39,098 nucleotides of DNA from Opitutaceae bacterium (GCA_027485815.1 JAIXQE010000047.1:1-39098), one strand, 5' to 3'. Counted from the first letter of the stretch, positions 9,789 through 18,631 are shown. The notes: a model not told the origin generated them from the letters alone. Translations and numbers: made by a program.

Positions 9789-10460
9789 ATGCTCCGCCCG
9801 CTCCTCGCCGCCGCCGCCCTCCTGCTCGCCACCGGGTGTGCGCCTTCCGCCGATCCCGCGGGGTGGCGGCCGCTCTTTGACGGCCGGTCCCTCGCGGGCT
9901 GGGTGCCCTCGGGGTTCGACGCCGAGGGCCCGGTGCGCGTCGACCCGGACTTCCGCGGCGGCGGACCCGCGATCATCCTCCAGCGCGGCACCACCGCGAC
10001 GGGCATCACGTGGACCCGCGGCGCGGAACTGCCGCGCCAGCACTACGAGATCGAACTGGAGGCGATGCGCGTCGAGGGCGGGGACTTCTTCTGCGGCCTG
10101 ACCTTCCCCGTAGGCCGCGAGGCCTGCACCCTGGTCGTGGGCGGCTGGGGCGGCACGGTCGTCGGGATCTCGCGGGTCGACCGCGTGGATGCCGCCGAGA
10201 ACGAGACCGCCCGGGAGATGGAGTTCGCCGACGGGCGCTGGTACCGGATCCGGCTGCAGGTCACGCCGGAGCGCCTCCGGGCGTGGATCGACGGCGAGCC
10301 CGTGGTCGACCTGGCCCTGGCGGGGAAGGCGCTGAGCCTGCGCCCGGGCCCGACGCATCGTTCGCTGCCGTTCGGCGTCTCCACTTACATGACCACCGGT
10401 GCGTTGCGGGGCCTCCGGCTGCGGACGCTGCCCGCAGCCCCGGCGGACGTCCGGCCTTGA
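9789..10460 (+). CDS. DUF1080 lipoprotein (3-keto-disaccharide hydrolase-like fold)
   Basis: 223 residues from the ATG at 9789. The N-terminus MLRPLLAAAALLLATGC is a lipoprotein signal with a slightly imperfect lipobox (ATG-Cys17), placing the product at the inner or outer membrane. DUF1080 features follow: WRPLFDGRSLAGWVPSG at about 27-43, YEIELEAMRVEGGDFFCGLT, ADGRWYRIRLQVTPERLRAW and IDGEPVVDL, the usual jelly-roll order, and the length is typical of a single domain. It follows TonB receptor 2 by 44 bp, so a co-transcribed uptake-plus-processing pair is likely. Hydrolase or lyase action on a 3-keto glycoside is known for some family members; many remain untested. Confidence 0.85.
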   Translation: MLRPLLAAAALLLATGCAPSADPAGWRPLFDGRSLAGWVPSGFDAEGPVRVDPDFRGGGPAIILQRGTTATGITWTRGAELPRQHYEIELEAMRVEGGDFFCGLTFPVGREACTLVVGGWGGTVVGISRVDRVDAAENETAREMEFADGRWYRIRLQVTPERLRAWIDGEPVVDLALAGKALSLRPGPTHRSLPFGVSTYMTTGALRGLRLRTLPAAPADVRP

Positions 10461-10526
10461 AGTCACCCGCGGGCCCCGTCCTACTGCCCCGACGCGGGCG
10501 GCGCCAGCGCCTCCGGCTCACCTGCG

Positions 10527-10602
10527 GTCCCCGTAGCTCAACTGGATAGAGCAGCGGTTTCCTAAACCGCGTATCCCGGTTCAAGTCCGGGCGGGGGCAC
10601 CA
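10527..10602 (+). tRNA. tRNA-Arg(CCU)
   Basis: The whole cloverleaf can be drawn by eye. The acceptor stem GTCCCCG (10527-10533) pairs with CGGGGGC (10592-10598) with one G-U, the D stem is GCTC/GAGC, and the anticodon stem is GCGGT/ACCGC with loop TTCCTAA giving anticodon CCU. The variable loop is GTAT, the T stem CCCGG/CCGGG with loop TTCAAGT, then discriminator A and an encoded CCA. It reads AGG, a rare codon in such GC-rich genes. Confidence 0.95.
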
Positions 10603-10607
10603 GCGTC

Positions 10608-10617
10608 GACCGCGGTC
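10608..10617. other. Perfect 10-bp palindrome just after tRNA-Arg
   Basis: GACCGCGGTC starts 6 nt after the tRNA CCA and overlaps the stop codon of the convergent oxoamine synthase gene. It may help end either transcript, but no T-run follows. Confidence 0.25.
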
Positions 10618-11812
10618 AGAGCCGCTTCACGGCGTAGCTCAGCGCGTCCGCGATGCGCTCGAACTGCTCGTCGGTGTGCATCGCGGAGACCGCCGTCCGG
10701 ATGAGGTCCTTGCCCGCCGGCACGGCCGGCGCGATCGACATCACGGTGAACACGCCCTTCTCCAGCAGCGCCTTCCAGAAAAGGTAAACGCGCTCCTTCG
10801 AACCCAGGACGATCGGCACCGCCGGGGTCTCGCTCTCCCAGGTGTCGAGCCCCAGCGACTTGAGCAGGGCGCGGTACTTCCGGGTGTTGGCCCACAGGCG
10901 CTCGTGGTGCTGCGGTTCCTGCTGCATCAGCTCCAGCGACGCCTGCGCGCAGGCCGCCTGGCCCGGGCTGATGGCCGCCGAGAAGATGGTCTGCTTGGAG
11001 TTGGTGCGCAGGTAATCGATCACGTCCCGCGAGGAGGCGATGAAGCCGCCCGTGCTCGCCAGCGACTTCGACATGCTGCCGCAGACGAGGTCCACCTTGT
11101 CGGAGAGCCCGAAATGATCCGCCGTCCCGCGCCCCTGGCGGCCCAGCACGCCGAAGCCATGCGCATCGTCGAGCACCGTGAAGCAACCGTGCGCCTCCGC
11201 GATCTCGGTGAGCTCGGGCAGGCGCGCGATGTGCCCCTCCATCGAGTAAACCCCCTCGATCACGAGCATCTTCGCGGCGTCAGGGTTAACGGCGCCCAAC
11301 ACCTCGCGCAGGTCCGCCGGGCTGTTGTGCGAGAACCGCTCCACCGTCGCCATCGAGAGGCGGATGCCATCCCAAAGGCAGGAATGGATGTTCTTGTCCG
11401 CGAGGATGACGTCCCCCTTCTGCGCGAAGGCGGCAACGCTCGCGAGGCAGGACAGGTAGCCGGCGGAATGGATGTGGCAGGCCTCGCGGCCGAGGAAGGC
11501 GGCCAGGCGCTCCTCCAGCTCGACGTGGCAGGCGCGCGAACCGTTGGAGGTGCGCGCCCCCGTCGTGCTCGTGCCCCAGCGCAGCATCGCGGCCCGGCCT
11601 GCCTCAATCACCTTGGGATGGAACGAGAGCCCGAGGTAATCGTTGCTCGACAGCATGATCATGTCGCGCCCGTCGAGGCGGACATTGGTGCCGGTCTGCG
11701 CCTCCATCGCGTGGTAGTAGGGCGCGTACTTCAGCCGCATCTTGGTGGCGTAATCGTCGCGGCAGCGCGCGAGCATCGCCTTCCGGGACTTGGTGAAGAA
11801 CGACAAGGGCAT
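10616..11812 (-). CDS. PLP-dependent alpha-oxoamine synthase, serine palmitoyltransferase-like
   Basis: 398 residues, full length for class II aminotransferase-fold alpha-oxoamine synthases, which condense an amino acid with an acyl-CoA and release CO2. Visible motifs are MIMLSSNDYLGLSFHPKV, TSTTGARTSNGSRACHVELE, TVLDDAHGFGVLGRQGRG, and the PLP-lysine loop CGSMSKSLASTGGFIAS with Lys249. MSKSLASTGGF resembles serine palmitoyltransferase more than BioF, and the C-terminal FTVMSIAPAVPAGKDLIRT matches the SPT loop with its substrate Arg. AONS or 2-amino-3-ketobutyrate ligase remain possible; no bio gene is nearby. It lies 30 bp after a GT4 gene in the same leftward cluster, which suggests a sphingolipid-like or glycolipid product. 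Convergent with tRNA-Arg. Confidence 0.85.
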   Translation of the reverse strand: MPLSFFTKSRKAMLARCRDDYATKMRLKYAPYYHAMEAQTGTNVRLDGRDMIMLSSNDYLGLSFHPKVIEAGRAAMLRWGTSTTGARTSNGSRACHVELEERLAAFLGREACHIHSAGYLSCLASVAAFAQKGDVILADKNIHSCLWDGIRLSMATVERFSHNSPADLREVLGAVNPDAAKMLVIEGVYSMEGHIARLPELTEIAEAHGCFTVLDDAHGFGVLGRQGRGTADHFGLSDKVDLVCGSMSKSLASTGGFIASSRDVIDYLRTNSKQTIFSAAISPGQAACAQASLELMQQEPQHHERLWANTRKYRALLKSLGLDTWESETPAVPIVLGSKERVYLFWKALLEKGVFTVMSIAPAVPAGKDLIRTAVSAMHTDEQFERIADALSYAVKRL

Positions 11813-11842
11813 AGACGGCGGGACGGTGGGAGCGGCCCGGAG

Positions 11843-13054
11843 CTAAGGCAAACGGAAAGGCGGCCGATCCCGGCGCCGGCGGGCGAGGCCGCCCTGCCAT
11901 GCAACCAGATCCGCCGCATGGTCGGCCCAACGCCGGATCGGCCGCGCGCGGGCGGCCGCGGCCAGCCCCGCCAGCGCCGCTGAATCCGTCAGCAACCGGC
12001 GCAGCGCGGCCGCCAACTCCTCCGGCCCGGGATCGTCCACCGTGAGGCACCCGCCGCCCCGGGCGGTCTCACCAAGCGCGCCCCGGCCCGCGCAGACGCA
12101 GGGTTTGCCGTGGGCGAGGCTCTCGAGCACCGGCAGGCCGAACCCCTCGACGCGCGACGGGTACACGGTGAACGCGCAGGCCGCGTAGGCCGCCGCCACC
12201 GCCGCATCGCCGGCGCCCGCCTCGTGAATCAGCGGAAAGCCCGCCGCCTGCAATTCGCGCGCCCGGGCCGCCGCCGCCGCGCCGGTCGCGGGCTGGACGA
12301 GGCCCATCAGCCGCAAACGGAACCGGATCCCCTCGCGCCAGAGGCACTCCGCGGCGGCCAGCAGGGAGAGGTGGTTCTTGCGCCCCTCCAGGCTGCCGAC
12401 GCACAACACCTCCGGCGGGCCCTCGACGGCGGGAGCGACCACTCCCGCCGCCGGCACGTCCACGCCGAGCGGGATCGCCACCACCGGCGGATGATCGCGG
12501 AGTCCCTGCCACTCCCAGTAGGCGCACAACGCGTCACGCGAGGCCTCCGAGACCGCGGCCACGCCGTCGAACCAAAGCAGTTCGAGCAGGTAGGCCGGAA
12601 AGCGCGCGACGGTGCCGGGCGGACTAAACTCCGGGTGCTGCAGCGCGATGGCATCGTGGAAGACCGCGACGGCCGGGCCGTCCGCGGCCGCGAGCAACGC
12701 GGGCAGGGCGGCCGCGGCCGCCGGGGAAAAGACCTCGGGCACCAGCACGCCGCGATTGGGTCGCAGCCCCTCCGCCGCGACCCGGCCCCGTCCGCGCCCT
12801 ACGGCCGCCAGCCAGCCGCGTACCCGGGCCCGCCACGGCCACCGCGCGCCGCGCCGCGCCGCGCCGCCCGTCGCGGCCAGGTTACCCTCCTCCCACGCGG
12901 CGAGGGGCCGCCAGCTCCGCGCATACGGGTCGTGGGTCACGGGCAGCGCCGCCGCGCCCAGTTCGCCCCGGAGGGCGCGGCTCACGCGCTGGATGCCCGT
13001 GCGCGCCCGCGTGTGGCAGGTGTGGCTGAGGTCAAGCAGGAGCGGCGCGGGCAC
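11843..13054 (-). CDS. Glycosyltransferase family 4 (GT-B fold)
   Basis: 403 residues, cytoplasmic, with no signal peptide or TM helix. The N-terminal half holds LLLDLSHTCHTRARTGIQRV, where the GIQRV loop is usual for GT4 enzymes, and an interdomain segment VAAVSEASRDAL. The C-terminal Rossmann half has LCVGSLEGRKNHLSLLAAAE, FTVYPSRVEGFGLPVLESLA with the donor-binding E-x7-E motif, and GKPCVCAGRGALGE. It probably transfers a sugar from a nucleotide-sugar donor to a lipid or glycan at the inner leaflet. It sits 10 bp after the GT-C gene and 30 bp before the oxoamine synthase gene, so the three read as one operon. Donor and acceptor cannot be told from sequence. Confidence 0.88.
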   Translation of the reverse strand: MPAPLLLDLSHTCHTRARTGIQRVSRALRGELGAAALPVTHDPYARSWRPLAAWEEGNLAATGGAARRGARWPWRARVRGWLAAVGRGRGRVAAEGLRPNRGVLVPEVFSPAAAAALPALLAAADGPAVAVFHDAIALQHPEFSPPGTVARFPAYLLELLWFDGVAAVSEASRDALCAYWEWQGLRDHPPVVAIPLGVDVPAAGVVAPAVEGPPEVLCVGSLEGRKNHLSLLAAAECLWREGIRFRLRLMGLVQPATGAAAAARARELQAAGFPLIHEAGAGDAAVAAAYAACAFTVYPSRVEGFGLPVLESLAHGKPCVCAGRGALGETARGGGCLTVDDPGPEELAAALRRLLTDSAALAGLAAAARARPIRRWADHAADLVAWQGGLARRRRDRPPFRLP

Positions 13055-13064
13055 GGCGGGGAAG

Positions 13065-14588
13065 TCACGGGCCGGGCGCCGGCGCCGTCAAGGGCCCGAG
13101 TTCCCACAACTCCACGCCGCCGCGGCGGGCCACCTCACGCCACGGTCCCGGGCAGCGCCGGAAGGCATCGGTCCGTTCGGAGGCAAACACCAGCGCGCGA
13201 ATCGGGCGGCCGGCGCCGGCGGCAAGGCGGGCGTAGCGCGCGAAGTCCTCCGGCGAAACCTGATCCCAGCGCAGGACCGGATGGCCCGTGTGGAAGCGCA
13301 GGTTGCCGCTGAACGCCTGGCAGACCACGAGGGCGTCGGCCGGAAAGAGATCGCGGGCCGCGGCGGCGCCCGTGGCGTACGCGAGTTCCTGCGGCCGGAC
13401 CTGCAGCGGGGCCAGCTGCCGGTGCCAGTACCCGGCGGCCCCGAGTCCCCAGAGGCTCAGGACGATCGCCGCCGCCGGCCGGAACGCGCGGGGCCAGCGC
13501 GCGCCGGGGCCCCGCGCGAGGGCCTCGACGCCGAGGAGCCCCGTGAGCAGGAGCAACGGCAGGGCCGGCAAGATGAAGCGGAGGCACCACCAGACCTCGT
13601 GCGAGACCTCGTAGAACAGGTAGCAGCCGATCAGCGTGCCCGCCCCCAGCAGGAGGGCCGAAACCACTCGCCCCCGGGTGGCGGGATGCGCGAGGGCGAC
13701 GAGCGGGAGCCCGAGCAGCACCGGCGGGAGCAGCCGCGTGAGCCACGCGCCGAAGTGCCGCGCGGTCGGCGCCCCGTACTCCCACCCGAAGGCGGCCAGG
13801 ATGTCCCCATAGCCCGAGGCGAGGGCGTGCCCGTAGAGCACGTGCTGGTAACCCGCCAGCCACGCGGCGCCCGGCAGGCCCCCCGCAACCCAGGCGAGGA
13901 GCCGCCGCCAGTCCGGGCCCAACAGCAGCGCCACGGCGGGGGCGAGCAAGAGGTTGGTCGGCCGCACCAGCACCGCCATCGCGAAGGCCGCGCCGGCCGC
14001 GACCGCCCAGCCGAGGTGGAACCGCGCCCGCAGCGCGGTCCACGCCGCGGCGAGCACCCACGTCGTCGCCACCGTGTCGCTGAGCGGCTGCAGCGAGGTA
14101 AACACGAAGACCGGGTTCACCGCGAGCAGCGCCGCGCCGGTCGCCGCGAGCTCCCGCGCGAGGCCGAGCTCGCGGCCCAGCCGGTACGTCAACGCGATCG
14201 CCCCGAGGGCCGCGGCCAGCATCACCACCAGCGGCCCCGCGGACCAGCCGAACAGCCCGGCTGCCGCCGCGAACTGCAGCGGCAACCCGGAGGGATAGGT
14301 GGGGACGAGGTCCCCCGGATGCCCGGTCCGCGGGAAGAAGCCGACGGGCGTGAAGTGGATCGGCGGCACCGCGCCCGCCCCCCCGAACTCGGCCGGCACC
14401 CGCAGCGGCGTGAAGGCTTCGCCGGCGGCCAGCAGCCGCGCGCTGTTCAGGTAGCCGGAGGAATCCGCCCCGCCCGCCACCACCACGGCCCGCGTCCCCA
14501 GCCAGACCCCGTAGGCCGCCAGCAGGACGAGCAGCGCGACCGCGAACGCCCGCGCGCGGCGGGGCGGGGGGGGCTTCGGATTTGACAT
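13065..14588 (-). CDS. Polytopic membrane glycosyltransferase (GT-C fold, ArnT/PMT-like)
   Basis: 507 residues from the ATG at 14588. A much longer open frame extends upstream but crosses the divergent gene, so it is rejected. One TM helix near residues 12-33 is followed by a periplasmic loop with ADSSGYLNSARLLAAGE, where the Asp is the place of the GT-C catalytic base. About ten more helices follow, with the typical tract LVRPTNLLLAPAVALLLG. The last ~90 residues form a soluble tail. GT-C enzymes move sugars from polyprenyl-phosphate donors on the periplasmic face. First gene of the GT-C/GT4/oxoamine synthase run. Confidence 0.8.
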   Translation of the reverse strand: MSNPKPPPPRRARAFAVALLVLLAAYGVWLGTRAVVVAGGADSSGYLNSARLLAAGEAFTPLRVPAEFGGAGAVPPIHFTPVGFFPRTGHPGDLVPTYPSGLPLQFAAAAGLFGWSAGPLVVMLAAALGAIALTYRLGRELGLARELAATGAALLAVNPVFVFTSLQPLSDTVATTWVLAAAWTALRARFHLGWAVAAGAAFAMAVLVRPTNLLLAPAVALLLGPDWRRLLAWVAGGLPGAAWLAGYQHVLYGHALASGYGDILAAFGWEYGAPTARHFGAWLTRLLPPVLLGLPLVALAHPATRGRVVSALLLGAGTLIGCYLFYEVSHEVWWCLRFILPALPLLLLTGLLGVEALARGPGARWPRAFRPAAAIVLSLWGLGAAGYWHRQLAPLQVRPQELAYATGAAAARDLFPADALVVCQAFSGNLRFHTGHPVLRWDQVSPEDFARYARLAAGAGRPIRALVFASERTDAFRRCPGPWREVARRGGVELWELGPLTAPAPGP

Positions 14589-14696
14589 GCGGCGAGCGGG
14601 TTTTGTGATCCCCCGCACTTTGGTGAGCAACCTGGAAGACAAGCGCCCGCAGGGACCGCGTCGTTCCGCCCGCCGGCGCCCGGGAGGCCCGGGGAC

Positions 14697-16283
14697 GTGA
14701 CCGCTTCCGCAGGGTCCGGGAGACGCTGGAGCAGCCGCTTGCTGCGCTTCCGGCCGCGGGTGCTGGTGATCGCCGGCATCGCCCTGTTCCTCGGCGCCGT
14801 CGCCCGGTTTCACCAGCCGGGCACCGGCTTCTCCAGCCTGCTGTCGATCGGGGACATCCTGAACGACTCGAAGGTGACGGCGCTGCGCCAGGTGCCGCAC
14901 CACGTGTACGAGGGCTCCGCCGGCTACGACGGGGCCTATTACGTGCAACTCGCGCTGCATCCGGCGCTGGACAACCCGGAGCTGACGAAGGCCATCGATA
15001 ACCTGCCCTACCGGGCGCGCCGGATCTTGCTCAGCTGGACGGCGTGGCTGGCCGGGCTGGGGCGACCGGCCTGGATCGTGCAGGCCTATGCGCTGCTCAA
15101 CGTCGCCAGCTGGCTCGCGCTCGCCGTCCTGCTCTGGCGCTGGCTCGCCCCGCCCACCTTTTCCGGGGTTCTGCGCTGGGCGGGCGTGATGTTTTCCCAC
15201 GGTCTCTGCATGAGCGTCAGCCACGCGCTGGTCGACGGACCGGCGCTGCTGCTCGCGGCCCTCGGGGTCCGCGCCCTCGCCCACGGCCGCCCCGTGCTCG
15301 GTGGCGCGGCCCTCGCCCTCGGTGGCCTGGCCAAGGAGACTGGCCTCCTCGCGGCCTCCGGCCTGAACTTCTCCCCGCGCGCGCCCCGCACCTGGTGGCC
15401 CGCCGCGGGTCAGGCCCTGCTGGTGGCGTTGCCGCTGCTCCTGTGGATGGCGTACGTGCGCCTGCGGTTCGGACCGGCCGAGGATCCGGGACTGGGCAAC
15501 TTCACCCTGCCCCTCGCCGGCCTCGCGGAGAAGCTGGGCGCCATCGCGGGTGACCTCCGCGGTCCCGAACCCGCGCCGCTCGCGTGGACCACCCTGGCCG
15601 CCGTGGTGGGACTGGTCGTGCAGGCCGCCTTCTTCCTCCTGCGTTGGCGACCCGAGGAGCGCTGGTGGCGGGTCGGGGCCACGTTTGCCGGCCTGCTGCT
15701 CTTCCTGTCCACCCCGGTCTGGGAAGGCTACCCGGGCGCCGCGACGCGCGTGCTGCTGCCGATGACCCTCGCCTTCAACCTGCTCGTGCCCGCGGGCGCG
15801 CGCTGGCTGCCGGTCCTCGTCGCCGGCAACCTCGGGATGATCGCGGCGGTGCAGGAGTTCCGAGCCCCGGTCGAATTCCACACCCTGCGGACCGATCCCG
15901 TGCTCGCCGGCGCGGTGCAGGTGCGCCCGGGTCCCGGCTGGCACGGCCCCGAAGCGCTCGACGGCCACCGCTGGCGCTGGACCGCCGGGCGCGCCGAGCT
16001 GCGCGTAAGCAACGATTCCGCCGGCGCCATCCAGCTCTCCTTCCGCGCCCAGGCCCACCCCGCGGAGGGCGAAAGGTCCCTGCGCGTCACGCTCGGGGAA
16101 CGGCTGCTCTGGGGTGGGCCGCTCGCGGTCCGCGGCGCGACCGAGGTGCGGTTCGGCGCCACGCTGCCGCCGGGGGAGAGCATCCTCGTTTTCAGCACCG
16201 ACCGGCCGGCGCAGCGGATGGGCAGCGATCCCCGCGCGCTCGCGTTCCGGCTCTCGGACGTCGAGTTGCTCGCGGCACCCTGA
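14697..16283 (+). CDS. Membrane glycosyltransferase-like protein with C-terminal beta-sandwich
   Basis: 528 residues from a GTG at 14697, preceded by a good Shine-Dalgarno GGGAGG with 9-nt spacing. After one TM helix (VLVIAGIALFLGAVARF) comes a periplasmic segment with SAGYDGAYYVQLALHP; YDG-aromatic pairs at this place are common in GT-C-like families of surface-glycan proteins. Around eight further helices run to about residue 390. The last ~130 residues are soluble and beta-rich (HRWRWTAGRAELRV, LPPGESILVFSTD, DPRALAFRLSDVEL) and look like a carbohydrate-associated sandwich. Divergent from the GT-C gene with 108 bp between starts. Enzymatic activity is inferred from topology and motif, not proven. 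Confidence 0.65.
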   Translation: MTASAGSGRRWSSRLLRFRPRVLVIAGIALFLGAVARFHQPGTGFSSLLSIGDILNDSKVTALRQVPHHVYEGSAGYDGAYYVQLALHPALDNPELTKAIDNLPYRARRILLSWTAWLAGLGRPAWIVQAYALLNVASWLALAVLLWRWLAPPTFSGVLRWAGVMFSHGLCMSVSHALVDGPALLLAALGVRALAHGRPVLGGAALALGGLAKETGLLAASGLNFSPRAPRTWWPAAGQALLVALPLLLWMAYVRLRFGPAEDPGLGNFTLPLAGLAEKLGAIAGDLRGPEPAPLAWTTLAAVVGLVVQAAFFLLRWRPEERWWRVGATFAGLLLFLSTPVWEGYPGAATRVLLPMTLAFNLLVPAGARWLPVLVAGNLGMIAAVQEFRAPVEFHTLRTDPVLAGAVQVRPGPGWHGPEALDGHRWRWTAGRAELRVSNDSAGAIQLSFRAQAHPAEGERSLRVTLGERLLWGGPLAVRGATEVRFGATLPPGESILVFSTDRPAQRMGSDPRALAFRLSDVELLAAP

Positions 16284-16338
16284 GCGGGAGGCGGCGCCGT
16301 TCGCGGCTCCGCGTGGCCGACCACCGCCTGAACCCGGC

Positions 16339-18426
16339 TCAGGGCAATTCGTAGAGCTCGATCAGGACCTCGCCCGGCAGCGTTTCGGCCCCGCGCACGG
16401 CGACGGTGTAACGCCGGCCCGGCGCCACGGTCAGGACGAGGGCGGCGTCGCGGCTCCCCGGCGTGAGGGCCGGGGCGCCGGCGCGCACCATCACCTCGGC
16501 GAGCGCCGGCTCCCAGTCGTCGTTCGCCGCCAACCGCTCCCCGTCCGCGCCGAAGACCTCGAGGCGCGGATCCGCGAGGACTGACTCGACGCCATACGCG
16601 GCCAACTGCGGGCCGAGCACCCGCAGCAGCAGGCGCCGCGGCAGGCCGTTCCCCATCGCGAAGCCCAGGATCAGGCCGTGCTCTCCGGCATCGGCCAAGG
16701 CCCGGGCGGAGAGGTTCACCAGGCGTCCGCCGCGCCCGGCGGTTGTGTCATAAAGTTCAGCCAGCACCACTCCCGCCCCGCCGCCGTGAAGCTGGAAGGT
16801 GCTCATCCCCGGACGCGCCTCCGCCAGCAACGCGGCGTCGGTGCTGCCCTCCGGCAGGGGGAACGCGCCCGCCGCGGCGAACTCCGCCGCCAAAGCCGGC
16901 GCCCAATCGTCGTTGCTGCCCACCCCGAGACCCTGGCCGTCCCGCATCACCAGCCGCGGATCCGGGGCCGCCTCCTCCACGCCGAAGGCCGCCAGGGCGG
17001 GGCCGATCGCCCGCACCAGAACCGACCTCCCCTCCTCCCCGGCCGCGACGGCCCCGAGCGTCAGGGCGGACTCCGCCGAGGGCAGCCACGCGCGCACGGC
17101 GACGTTCGTGATCGGCGCCGGCGGCGGCGGCGGCGGCACCAGCGCGACCTCCACCCGCGAACTCTCGGTGCTGCCCAGGGCGTTGCTCACCCGCGCCCAA
17201 TAGGCGCCCGCCTGCGCCGCCGTGACCGCCGGCAACACCAGTTCCGCCCGCGTGGCGCCGGGGACCTCCGCGCCGTCCCGGAACCATTGATAAGTGAAGG
17301 GCGCCGTGCCCCGGGCCGTGACATTCAACGTGACGGGCCGCCCCGTCGCCGGGCCCGTGGCCGCCGCCTGGACGCTGAACGGCGCCCGCGGCGGCGCCAC
17401 GAACTCCAGTTCCCACTCCGAGATCCCGCCGACGTAGAGCCGCGCCCGAGCTCCCGCCTCCCGGTCCGTCTCCCCGGGCCCGAGCCCCATGACCTGCGGG
17501 TAAAAGAAGTACCAGCCCGGGAATTCCGCCTTGTCGATGAGCTTGCGCGGCGCGGTCCAAAGCTCGGGCCGGCTGAGGTCCGGCGAGAACGACACGTAGA
17601 TGCCCTCCTGCGACCAACCCGGCTCCCCCTGGGCACGGTTCAGGAGCATCACGTACAGGTTCAGCTCGGTGTTCCAGTGGACGGCAGGACCCCAGAACGC
17701 GTCCGGGTCCCGCATCTGCCAGCGCCGCGTCACCGGCAGGATCGGCGTCATCTTCCCGCCCACGCCCGCCTCATTCCAGGCGCCGTCGTGGTACTTCCAG
17801 ACCTTGCCCACCGGATTGGCCCGGTCTTCCCACGCCATGCGCGCGACGCCCACGCCCTGCCCGGCCGCCGGTCCCGCGTAGTTGTCGAAGAAGAAATAGA
17901 AGTACTTCCGTTCGCGGTCCGGCAGCACGGAGAAATCCCCATGGCCGCCCGCGAAATACCCGTTCATCGCCCAACGGTCCGGCGGATCCCCCGCATCCAA
18001 AATGATTCCGAGGTCCCGCAAGGTCCGGCCCCCGTCGGTGGAGATCACCGCCCCGATCTTGGGCGCCGTGAGCGTGGAGTTGGGAAACATCCCCACCGGC
18101 TCGGTGTGGTACCAGCCCCACAGCAGGTCGTCGGTTTCGGGCCAAACGGACTCCAGCCAGTGCGGCCAGGCGTTCGCCGTCACCAGGTCGACCTCGCTCG
18201 TCGCCCACGGTCCGAACTGGCTCGGACCTTCGCTCAGCCAGGGGCGGCCATGCGAACCGAACCACAGCAGGCGCCCGTCCCGCCAGAAGGCCGGGCTGTT
18301 GCTGTCCACCTGCTGCGGCATCTCCACCCGCGGGGCCGGGCGCACGCGCACTTCCTGCGCCCGCAGGACCGCGCACGAAAGCGGCAGCAGGAGCAACCGG
18401 AGGGCAAGTGCAAGATGACGGCACAT
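16339..18426 (-). CDS. Secreted beta-propeller/Ig-like protein with tandem C-terminal repeats
   Basis: 695 residues with a signal peptide (LALALRLLLLPLSCAVLRAQ). Residues about 24-343 form a GH43- or sialidase-like propeller: FWRDGRLLWFGSHGRPWLSE, an Asp-box-like STDGGRTLRDLG, RKYFYFFFDNYAG and MRDPDAFWGPAVHWN. An Ig-like domain follows (PFTYQWFRDGAEVPGATRAE, ending AGAYWARVSNALGS), then a VPPPPPPAP linker near 437 and two copies of a repeat (LVRAIGPALAAFGV...NDDW; LRVLGPQLAAYGV...NDDW) that is frequent at the end of verrucomicrobial secreted proteins. It probably acts on or binds an extracellular glycan, but I cannot identify catalytic acids. Divergent from the transporter at 18632. Confidence 0.75.
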   Translation of the reverse strand: MCRHLALALRLLLLPLSCAVLRAQEVRVRPAPRVEMPQQVDSNSPAFWRDGRLLWFGSHGRPWLSEGPSQFGPWATSEVDLVTANAWPHWLESVWPETDDLLWGWYHTEPVGMFPNSTLTAPKIGAVISTDGGRTLRDLGIILDAGDPPDRWAMNGYFAGGHGDFSVLPDRERKYFYFFFDNYAGPAAGQGVGVARMAWEDRANPVGKVWKYHDGAWNEAGVGGKMTPILPVTRRWQMRDPDAFWGPAVHWNTELNLYVMLLNRAQGEPGWSQEGIYVSFSPDLSRPELWTAPRKLIDKAEFPGWYFFYPQVMGLGPGETDREAGARARLYVGGISEWELEFVAPPRAPFSVQAAATGPATGRPVTLNVTARGTAPFTYQWFRDGAEVPGATRAELVLPAVTAAQAGAYWARVSNALGSTESSRVEVALVPPPPPPAPITNVAVRAWLPSAESALTLGAVAAGEEGRSVLVRAIGPALAAFGVEEAAPDPRLVMRDGQGLGVGSNDDWAPALAAEFAAAGAFPLPEGSTDAALLAEARPGMSTFQLHGGGAGVVLAELYDTTAGRGGRLVNLSARALADAGEHGLILGFAMGNGLPRRLLLRVLGPQLAAYGVESVLADPRLEVFGADGERLAANDDWEPALAEVMVRAGAPALTPGSRDAALVLTVAPGRRYTVAVRGAETLPGEVLIELYELP

Positions 18427-18631
18427 GTCAGGACAAGGGACGACCGCACCGGCTCCCGTGTTTCAGCGACAGGCTAAAAAACCGCCGCTGATGGATTTAC
18501 GTCGTTTTGCTAATCGCCGCTCCGCGGCCCGGGGAAATTCGCGCACCGGGGGGATTGACTCGCCCCCGCGGCCTCCGGTACCCGTCACTTTCGCGGCGGC
18601 ACTCGTCCGCGGCCTGCCCCCCTACTCCCCG

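Noticed and set aside
14589-16058. A 490-codon upstream extension of the GT-C gene
   Set aside because: It has no membrane character and lies antisense to the divergent membrane protein. The ATG at 14588 gives the proper N-terminal helix.
18555-18583. TTGACT followed 17 nt later by GTACCC as promoter of the MHS transporter
   Set aside because: The -35-like hexamer is good but the -10 hexamer shows little resemblance to TATAAT, so no promoter is claimed.
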